Source: JAVBOW01 sp031550125
Lineage (GTDB): Bacteria > Bacteroidota > Bacteroidia > Bacteroidales > Rikenellaceae
Assembly: GCA_031550125.1 (NCBI GenBank)
Contig: JAVBOW010000005.1
Span: forward strand, 56,704-120,703
Direction: 5' to 3'
DNA: 64,000 bases
Below the pieces are notes generated by a model. It was given only the letters and a program-made list of their open reading frames with translations, had not been told where the DNA came from and searched no databases. The translations under genes and the position numbers were made by a program. Positions 58,303 through 64,000 of the stretch are shown here, one piece after another; position 1 is the stretch's first letter, and each line of letters begins with the position of its first letter.

Positions 58303-58419
58303 AGTTTCAGGCCAGTCTGAAAACATGTTGGGGTTAAGGCGCGCGTTGCAAGGAAGCGTTGTGTGTTGCGATAACGATGCTGCGCGATATGCGCGGTCGC
58401 CATATAATTGAGATCGACC
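58303..58419 (-). repeat. Inverted, diverged copy of the intergenic repeat
   Basis: Read on the minus strand it begins GGTCGATCTCAATTATATGG and contains CGCGCATATCGCGC and ATCGTTATCGCAACAC, the boundary of the family. The central hairpin part is lost. It follows the CotH stop. Confidence 0.55.
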
Positions 58420-58446
58420 TTTTTTAATAAACCGGGTATGAATATG

Positions 58447-58480
58447 AAGCGGGGCTGCCGAAATTTCGGCAGCCCCGCTT
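58447..58480. terminator. Perfect 34-base palindrome terminator
   Basis: AAGCGGGGCTGCCGAAA is followed by its exact reverse complement, then TTATGC. It lies in the gap between CotH (plus) and ssb (minus). Confidence 0.8.
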
Positions 58481-58502
58481 TTATGCTTAAAGGCAGTTTC
58501 GC

Positions 58503-58617
58503 AGTCGGTCTGAAAAACATGCTGGCGGCCAGATGCGCGTCGCAAGAACAAAAAAGCGCTGCGTGTTACGATAACGACGCTATGCGACGCGGCCAGCATA
58601 TAATTGATGCCGATCCC
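58503..58617 (-). repeat. Second inverted, diverged copy of the intergenic repeat
   Basis: On the minus strand it starts GGGATCGGCATCAATTATAT and ends near GCCAGCATGTTTTTCAGACC, the two outer boundaries of the family. It includes AGCGTCGTTATCGTAAC. It sits directly behind the ssb stop. Confidence 0.6.
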
Positions 58618-58623
58618 TGTTTC

Positions 58624-59088
58624 TCAGAACGGAAGGTCGTCGGGATCTTCCACCGGGGTTTCCGGTTGTTGGGCGGACGGCATTGCCGCCGCGGCCGCAT
58701 AGGCCGGGGCCGGAGTGGCTGCGGGAGCCTGCCATTGCCCTTGTTGCGTACCCTGCTCGGGACGGCGTCCGAGCAATTTGAGGTCGTCTGCCACTATCTC
58801 TACGGCGTAGCGTTTGGCGCCAGTCTGGTCTTCCCACTCCCTCGACCTGAGGCGTCCCTCTATGTACAGCTGGCTGCCTTTTTTCACGAAGCGGTCTACG
58901 AAATCGGCCGTCGAGCGCCAGGCTATTATGGTGTGCCATTCGGTGTGTTCCTTACTCTCCTGGGTTTGGCGGTTGTATATCTTTTCGGTGGTGGCCAGCC
59001 TCAGCCGCACCATCTTAACGCCTCCCTCGAGGGTGCGTACCTCGGGGTCCATGCCCACGTTTCCGATAAGGATTACTTTGTTGATCAT
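58624..59088 (-). CDS. ssb: Single-stranded DNA-binding protein
   Basis: The protein has 154 residues: an N-terminal OB fold (MINKVILIGNVGMDPEVRTL and KKGSQLYIEGRLRSREWEDQ), a Gln/Pro/Ala-rich linker and the acidic tip DPDDLPF that binds partner proteins such as RecQ or PriA. It is a homotetramer that covers ssDNA in replication and repair. It lies 18 bases after the purine nucleoside phosphorylase stop and may be transcribed with it. Confidence 0.96.
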   Translation of the reverse strand: MINKVILIGNVGMDPEVRTLEGGVKMVRLRLATTEKIYNRQTQESKEHTEWHTIIAWRSTADFVDRFVKKGSQLYIEGRLRSREWEDQTGAKRYAVEIVADDLKLLGRRPEQGTQQGQWQAPAATPAPAYAAAAAMPSAQQPETPVEDPDDLPF

Positions 59089-59106
59089 CTTCGATAGGTT
59101 CTTGGG

Positions 59107-59910
59107 TTAAAGTGATTTTATCATTTCAGTAAATAATCTCGTCATTTTCTTGCCTGCCTTGGCTCCTTCCACCTGCACCTCTTCGTGGGTGGATTTAAGC
59201 CCTTCGAGACCCATGTTGGTGATCACCGATACGCCGAACACGGGGATGCCCATATGGCGGGCGGCTATCACTTCCGGGGTGGTGGACATACCAACCGTGT
59301 CGCCGCCTATGGCGCGGAAGTAGCCGTACTCTTTCTGCGTCTCGAAGGTTGGTCCCGTGCCGCCCACGTAGCAGCCTTTGCGGAGCGCTATGCCCTCGGC
59401 GGCGGCCACCTTCTCGGCAAGCGCTATAAGGACGGGGGAATAGGCGTCGCTCATATCGGGGAAACGAGGGCCTAATTCCTCTATATTTTTCCCTATTAGA
59501 GGATTGGGTATCAAATTTATGTGGTCCGTTATCAGCATCAGATCGCCTGTGCGGAACGCCGGGTTTACCCCGCCGCTGGCGTTGGAGACGAAGAGCCACT
59601 TTACGCCGAGGAATTTCATTACGCGGACGGGAAATATGACCTGCTGCGTGGAGTAGCCTTCGTAATAGTGGAAACGTCCCTGCATGGCGACCACGCGGCG
59701 GTTGCCCACGGTGCCGAATATGAGCCTGCCGCGGTGTCCCTCTACCGTCGAGACGGGGAAGCCGGGGATGTCGCCGTATTCTATCGTGGCTTTAACGTCG
59801 ATACTGTCCGCAAAACCCCCCAGGCCCGTGCCGAGGATCACGCCCACTTCGGGTTCGAAGCCCGCCTTATTGAGAATGAAGGAGGCTGTACTTTTGATTT
59901 GATCTAACAT
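59107..59910 (-). CDS. punA: Purine nucleoside phosphorylase
   Basis: The protein has 267 residues from the ATG at 59910, of the trimeric PNP class: PEVGVILGTGLGGFADSIDV, MQGRFHYYEGYSTQQVIFPV and YVGGTGPTFETQKEYGYFRA with VGMSTTPEVIAA. It cleaves guanosine/inosine to the base and ribose-1-phosphate for salvage. The start overlaps the 3' end of lpxK by 44 bases on the same strand. A longer start at 59952 would increase the overlap and is less likely. Confidence 0.95.
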   Translation of the reverse strand: MLDQIKSTASFILNKAGFEPEVGVILGTGLGGFADSIDVKATIEYGDIPGFPVSTVEGHRGRLIFGTVGNRRVVAMQGRFHYYEGYSTQQVIFPVRVMKFLGVKWLFVSNASGGVNPAFRTGDLMLITDHINLIPNPLIGKNIEELGPRFPDMSDAYSPVLIALAEKVAAAEGIALRKGCYVGGTGPTFETQKEYGYFRAIGGDTVGMSTTPEVIAARHMGIPVFGVSVITNMGLEGLKSTHEEVQVEGAKAGKKMTRLFTEMIKSL

Positions 59911-60937
59911 AATGGTAGATTTTATGTATGAAATCCCGCTCGGAATCCTCAAGGAACTCTATTCTTACCGGGATGAAAAACAGTTTGCGTTGTATTTCCG
60001 CCGGGATCTTCTTGCGGTTGGTGAGTTTGACGGCGTCTTTTTCCGTGGTCAGGATCACCGCCTGGGGGTGTTTGCGCAACATTTGCGCCATCCTCTCCAG
60101 ATCCGCCATCCGGTAGGGGTGGTGGTCGGCAAAGAGTAGCGTGTCCACTATTTGGAATTTGGAGCGTATCGACTCGAGCAGCGATGCGGGCGAACCCACG
60201 CCGGCCATCACTATCACCTGGCTGCCGGTGAGTACGGTTTGCGTGGCGCAGTCGGGGAACAGCGGGACGACCCTGCCGTTGCGCATCTGGGAGAAGTAGA
60301 GGCCCTGGTATGGGAATAGACCGAGGGATTTGCGTACTATGCGCATCTCCAGTGGGTTTATGTCGTCGGGGCATTTGGTCACCACCACGAAGTTGGCGCG
60401 GTGGAGCTGTGAGGGCAGGTCGCGCAACGACCCGAGCGGCAGCAGGTGGTCGCGGTAGACGGGGCGCGAATAGTCCATCAGCACGATGTTGGCCCACGCC
60501 TCCACCTGGCGGTGCTGGAAGGCGTCGTCGAGGATTATAAGGTTGACCTCCGGATGGAGCCTGCGTATGTGTACTATGCCTTCGGCGCGTTTTTCGCATA
60601 CGGCAACCAGCGTGTCGGGGAATTTCAGCTTTATCTGTTTGGGTTCGTCGCCGGAGTCCATGAAAGGGGTGTCGACGGTAACTTCCAGGAAACCCTTGGT
60701 GCGGCGTTTGTAGCCGCGGGAGAGCAGAGCCACATTGTAATATTGCGACAGGTGTTCTATGAGCAGCTCGCACATGGGAGTCTTCCCCGTGCCGCCAACG
60801 GTGAGGTTGCCTACGGACACAACGGGTATATCGAACTCACGGGAAGACATTATCCCCTGATCGAAAAGTTTGTTGCGGATATAAACCCCCAGGCCGTAAA
60901 GCAACGACAGGGGCCATAACAGGACTTTGATAGACAT
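59867..60937 (-). CDS. lpxK: Tetraacyldisaccharide 4'-kinase (lipid A pathway)
   Basis: The protein has 356 residues. LpxK phosphorylates the 4' position of the lipid A precursor at the inner membrane. It has an N-terminal membrane segment (VLLWPLSLLYGLGVYIRNKL), the P-loop VGNLTVGGTGKTP, SRGYKRRTKGF, IILDDAFQHRQVEAWANIVL and LTTEKDAVKL near the C-terminus. It overlaps the nucleoside phosphorylase start. The 180-base gap to the nitroreductase (60938-61118) holds nothing I could identify. Confidence 0.95.
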   Translation of the reverse strand: MSIKVLLWPLSLLYGLGVYIRNKLFDQGIMSSREFDIPVVSVGNLTVGGTGKTPMCELLIEHLSQYYNVALLSRGYKRRTKGFLEVTVDTPFMDSGDEPKQIKLKFPDTLVAVCEKRAEGIVHIRRLHPEVNLIILDDAFQHRQVEAWANIVLMDYSRPVYRDHLLPLGSLRDLPSQLHRANFVVVTKCPDDINPLEMRIVRKSLGLFPYQGLYFSQMRNGRVVPLFPDCATQTVLTGSQVIVMAGVGSPASLLESIRSKFQIVDTLLFADHHPYRMADLERMAQMLRKHPQAVILTTEKDAVKLTNRKKIPAEIQRKLFFIPVRIEFLEDSERDFIHKIYHYVRSNQKYSLLHSQ

Positions 60938-61118
60938 TAATAATCCATAAGGCTCGCCCTGCGGGAATTCCGCATAGGCACTGCCGACCTTTCAAATTTA
61001 CCAATAAAAATATTCAATCCCTAATTTCCCAGGTAATTATATACGATTTGGAAACAAAATGCTTCTCCTGGCCCTTTCAGGGCAGTTCTTATTTATGATT
61101 TTTAAAGTCCGGACAGGT

Positions 61119-61715
61119 TTATTTCACGAAATAACCCACCGGATGGTTGAGTATGGCCGCTTTGTTATCGCCCAGCTTTAACGCTTCTTTCAGCGCGGCC
61201 TGGTCCTGCGTGGCGCGCGGCACTGTGGCCAGGCGGGCGGAGGCGCAGAAGATCGATATGTTCTGCGAGACTATTCCTGCGTCCACCGGCGCGAGCTTGA
61301 AGTCGGTCGGGCCGATCAGAACAAGGCATACGGGGGCCTCCTTCAAGGGGCGGGCGTCTACTTCGCTTACTGGATCGAGCCGGTTTTCTTTAGCGTTGTA
61401 AAGGTAACATCCGCGCGCCGTGCAGACGTACACCTCTATCTCCTGGCGGTTCATTGCCGACGGCGCGGTGCGTTTGCCCGATTCGGGACGGTTTATGCCG
61501 TTGGCGGTCCACAGCAGGTCGGACAGGTCGGCTATCGAAAGTTCGCGCGTGTCGAATTTGCGCGTCGACTGCCTGTCCTGCAGCGCTTTCATTACCGTAC
61601 CCTGGCGGTTCAGGTCGGGTTTGTTCAGTTTAATCGGTTCGAGGGCGAATAGGTTCTGGGACACGCAAAGCAGGGCGGCCAGAAGCGATAACGGGCGGAA
61701 TGGCGTCGTTTTCAT
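61119..61715 (-). CDS. Exported nitroreductase-family (SagB-like) flavoprotein
   Basis: The protein has 198 residues with signal peptide PLSLLAALLCVSQNLFA and a nitroreductase fold: LQDRQSTRKFDTRELSIADL, LSDLLWTANGINRPESGKRT then APSAMNRQEIEVYVCTARG. The order RxSxRxF...WAxxG..R.... and the SAxxxQxI-like segment fit the FMN-binding nitroreductase family of the SagB type. The signal peptide means it acts outside the cytoplasm, unusual for an NAD(P)H-linked flavoenzyme. Substrate unknown. Confidence 0.8.
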   Translation of the reverse strand: MKTTPFRPLSLLAALLCVSQNLFALEPIKLNKPDLNRQGTVMKALQDRQSTRKFDTRELSIADLSDLLWTANGINRPESGKRTAPSAMNRQEIEVYVCTARGCYLYNAKENRLDPVSEVDARPLKEAPVCLVLIGPTDFKLAPVDAGIVSQNISIFCASARLATVPRATQDQAALKEALKLGDNKAAILNHPVGYFVK

Positions 61716-61740
61716 GGCATTTCTTTATTGGCGTTCAATA

Positions 61741-61798
61741 CAAATATAAGGTTTTTTGAGATACGGTGGATCATTTATCCGTAAAATACCTAACTTTG
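61741..61798. promoter_or_regulatory. Divergent promoter region of nitroreductase and DPP III genes
   Basis: TATATTTG on the minus strand (61741-61748) lies 25 bases before the nitroreductase start. TAACTTTG on the plus strand (61791-61798) lies 24 bases before the DPP III start. Confidence 0.5.
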
Positions 61799-61822
61799 TC
61801 TCTAAACCCCGAAAATACGTTT

Positions 61823-63865
61823 ATGAAAAACATTATAATAATAATTATGGCTATTCTATCAACCGCCTGCGCAATGTTTTCATGTTCCGGCGGCAGCAAG
61901 AAACCCGCGGACGATTTCGTTTGGATAGCGGACCGTTTCGACGATATAAAAGTGTTGAGGTATAAAGTTCCCGGATTCGAAGATATGTCTTTGCAGGACA
62001 AGCAGCTGATCTATTACCTGAACGAGGCCGCGCTCTCGGGCCGCGATATTATCTTCGACCAGAATTTCCGCTACAACCTTCCCATACGCCGTACTCTGGA
62101 GTCGATATACGAACACTACCAGGGCGACAGGACGAATCCCGAGTGGCTGGCCTTCGAAAAATACCTGAAGAAGGTGTGGTTCGCCAACGGCATACACCAC
62201 CACTATTCGGGCGACAAATTCGTTCCCGGGTTCTCGGCCGACTATTTCGACCACCTGATCGCCTCCATTCCGGCCGAGATGATATCCGTGGATGGTTTCG
62301 GCACCGTTAAAAGGCTGCTGGCCACTATAAAGCCCGCCATCTTCGACCGTAACCTTTATGCTAAAAGGCTCGACCAGCGCGACGGCATCGACATGCTCGC
62401 GCGCTCGGCCATGAATTACTACGAGGGAGTGACGCAGGCCGAGGCCGAGAATTTTTACGCCCGCATGGCCGTCCCGGGCGATTCCACCCCTGTATCCTAT
62501 GGCCTTAACAGCAAATTGGTCAAGGAGAACGGCCGCCTTACGGAGAGAGTGTGGCGCGTGGGCGGAATGTATTCGCCCGCCATCGAGAAGATAATATTCT
62601 GGCTCGAGAAGGCTCTTCCACTCGCCGAACCCATGCAGCAGCAGAGCCTGCGCAGCCTGATATCTTACTACCGCTCTGGCGACCTTAAGGAATTCGACAA
62701 CTTCAATATATTGTGGTTGAAAGATACCGTCTCGCATATCGACTTCGTCAACGGATTCACCGAAAACTACGGCGATCCGCTCGGTTACAAAGCCTCATGG
62801 GAGTCCATAGTGAATTTCAAAGACCCGGAGGCCACCAAGCGCACCGACGCCATAAGCGCCGAGGCCCAATGGTTCGAGGATCACAGTCCCATCGACCAGG
62901 AATACAAAAAAACGTCGGTCAAAGGCGTGTCGGCCAAGGTGATAAACGTAACTATACTCGGCGGCGACTGCTATCCGTCCACGCCGATAGGCATAAACCT
63001 GCCAAACGCCGACTGGATACGCCGCGACCACGGGTCCAAATCGGTCACCATACAGAATATCACCGACGCTTACGACGAGGCGGCCCGCGGCAGCGGCCTG
63101 CTCGACGAATTCATGCTGCGCTCCGAAGACCGCGACCGCATACGCCAATGGGGAGGCCTGGCCGGCGCTTTACACACCGATTTGCACGAGTGCCTGGGAC
63201 ACGGCTCGGGCCAGCTCGCCCCGGGAGTCAAGGGCGACGAGCTGAAAAACTACGGCTCGACGATAGAGGAGGCCCGCGCCGACCTCTTCGCCCTCTATTA
63301 CATAGCCGATCCTAAGCTGGTGAAGATGGGGATAGTCCCGTCGGGGGAACTCTATAAGGCCGAGTACGCCTCATACATAATGAACGGGTTGATGACCCAG
63401 CTCGTAAGGATAGAGCCGGGGAAGAGCGTAGAGGAGTCGCACATGCGCAACCGCAAACTGATAGCCGAATGGTGCTACGAGCGGGGAAAGGAGAACGGGA
63501 CGATAGAGATAGTGACCAAAGACGACAAAAACTACGTGGTTGTGAACGACTACGAGGCCCTGCGCGATCTTTTCGGCCAGATGTTGCGCGAGATACAGAG
63601 GATAAAGAGCCGTGGCGATTTCGAAGCGGGCAAAGCCCTGGTGGAGAACTACGGCGTGAAGGTGGATCCCAAGTGGCACGCCGAGATACTCGACCGCTAC
63701 GCCCGGCTGAAGCAGGAGCCTTACTCCGGATTTATAAATCCGTATTACAAGCCCGTGATGGAGAACGGCAAGATAATAGACATAATAATAGAGTATCCCA
63801 CAGACTACCCCGCCCAGATGATGTGGTATTCGAAGAACTATTCTTTCCTGCCGTCGGTTAATTGA
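61823..63865 (+). CDS. Dipeptidyl peptidase III (family M49) lipoprotein
   Basis: The protein has 680 residues from the ATG at 61823 with a lipoprotein signal (AILSTACAMFSCSGGSKKPA). It is a zinc metallopeptidase of family M49: motif HECLGH at about 455-460 (two Zn-binding His and catalytic Glu) and the second motif EEARAD with the third Zn ligand. It removes dipeptides from peptide N-termini, probably at the envelope. Unlike the cytosolic eukaryotic enzyme it is exported. An ATG at 61766 would place 19 residues before the signal. It pairs functionally with the S46 peptidase in this window. Confidence 0.94.
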   Translation: MKNIIIIIMAILSTACAMFSCSGGSKKPADDFVWIADRFDDIKVLRYKVPGFEDMSLQDKQLIYYLNEAALSGRDIIFDQNFRYNLPIRRTLESIYEHYQGDRTNPEWLAFEKYLKKVWFANGIHHHYSGDKFVPGFSADYFDHLIASIPAEMISVDGFGTVKRLLATIKPAIFDRNLYAKRLDQRDGIDMLARSAMNYYEGVTQAEAENFYARMAVPGDSTPVSYGLNSKLVKENGRLTERVWRVGGMYSPAIEKIIFWLEKALPLAEPMQQQSLRSLISYYRSGDLKEFDNFNILWLKDTVSHIDFVNGFTENYGDPLGYKASWESIVNFKDPEATKRTDAISAEAQWFEDHSPIDQEYKKTSVKGVSAKVINVTILGGDCYPSTPIGINLPNADWIRRDHGSKSVTIQNITDAYDEAARGSGLLDEFMLRSEDRDRIRQWGGLAGALHTDLHECLGHGSGQLAPGVKGDELKNYGSTIEEARADLFALYYIADPKLVKMGIVPSGELYKAEYASYIMNGLMTQLVRIEPGKSVEESHMRNRKLIAEWCYERGKENGTIEIVTKDDKNYVVVNDYEALRDLFGQMLREIQRIKSRGDFEAGKALVENYGVKVDPKWHAEILDRYARLKQEPYSGFINPYYKPVMENGKIIDIIIEYPTDYPAQMMWYSKNYSFLPSVN

Positions 63866-63884
63866 CGCCTGCCGGTGGGGAAAA

Positions 63885-64000
63885 ACCTGAGGAGTGGGGG
63901 GGGGGACAAAGACAACCCACACCCCACGGGTCAGGCCCGCCACCCCGGAAAAAAGAAAACAAGCCACCACCACACACACCAAAGAACGAAAAAGGGGGGT
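63885..64000. other. Low-complexity window end, probable poor-quality contig terminus
   Basis: From about 63890 the sequence becomes almost free of T, with a run of ten G and repeated CCACCACCAC/CACACAC and AAAAAAG blocks. It does not resemble the balanced coding or intergenic sequence before it and has no gene. Confidence 0.55.

Noticed and set aside
63371..63982. 203-codon minus-strand frame at the window end
   Set aside because: Antisense to DPP III and running into low-complexity, doubtful sequence.

Overview
ORGANISM. The window looks like a chromosomal contig of a GC-rich gut member of the order Bacteroidales, most likely Rikenellaceae/Alistipes (inference from protein character; no database was available). 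Support: promoter-like TAnnTTTG boxes, several with an upstream TTTG, occur 20-60 bases before many starts; Shine-Dalgarno sites are generally absent; and there are an exbB-exbD-exbD set, an S46 dipeptidyl peptidase, DUF4252, an EF-G2 paralog and a Na+-pumping methylmalonyl-CoA decarboxylase cluster. LAYOUT. 1-9.08 kb: a tightly packed minus-strand operon, read from a promoter near 9.05 kb, encodes porin, imelysin lipoprotein, di-haem DUF1111-type oxidoreductase, second porin, mono-haem lipoprotein, Rid-like protein and a CcsBA cytochrome c synthase cut by the window edge. It looks like an envelope iron/haem redox module carrying its own cytochrome maturation protein. 9.24-9.70 kb: a scar with a start-less gene remnant and two imperfect repeats resembling a transposon end. 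9.706-17.61 kb: a roughly 7.9 kb integrative mobilizable element in the 3' end of tRNA-Ser(UGA), bounded by a 15-base direct repeat. It carries a possible SLOG protein and a divergent XRE regulator, a large palindrome, an AraC regulator with a cargo operon (NmrA-like reductase, PNPOx flavoprotein, double SnoaL lipoprotein), a MobV relaxase with oriT-like hairpins, a RhuM-like protein and a tyrosine integrase. 17.7-25.1 kb: HU protein, TonB-energising ExbB/ExbD/ExbD, and pyruvate:ferredoxin oxidoreductase. 25.2-35.4 kb: mtgA, a lipoprotein, folD, ffh, then epimerase, decarboxylase alpha, lamin-tail/OadG fusion, biotin carrier and OadB, with meaB divergent: the succinate-to-propionate branch. 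35.5-46.6 kb: large MG2-like envelope protein, frr, TlpA-type thioredoxin, pyrH, OmpA lipoprotein, dxs, DPP7-like peptidase, XRE-S24 regulator. 46.7-53.3 kb: tRNA-Arg(CCG), tsaB, ECF sigma/anti-sigma/DUF4252 trio, PfkB kinase, glycosyltransferase, second sigma factor, rsmG, rpmH. 54-63.9 kb: EF-G2, CotH-family lipoprotein, ssb, purine nucleoside phosphorylase, lpxK, nitroreductase, dipeptidyl peptidase III. The last ~115 bases are low-complexity and probably a poor contig end. REPEATS AND ODDITIES. A family of nested-hairpin intergenic repeats (about 136-142 bases per module, up to four in tandem at 53.4-53.95 kb) sits at 3' ends of genes throughout the chromosomal part and is the most distinctive unexplained structure. 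The biotin carrier has Asn where the biotinylated Lys should be. The translational GTPase at 54-56 kb lacks the catalytic His, fitting the non-hydrolysing EF-G2 class.
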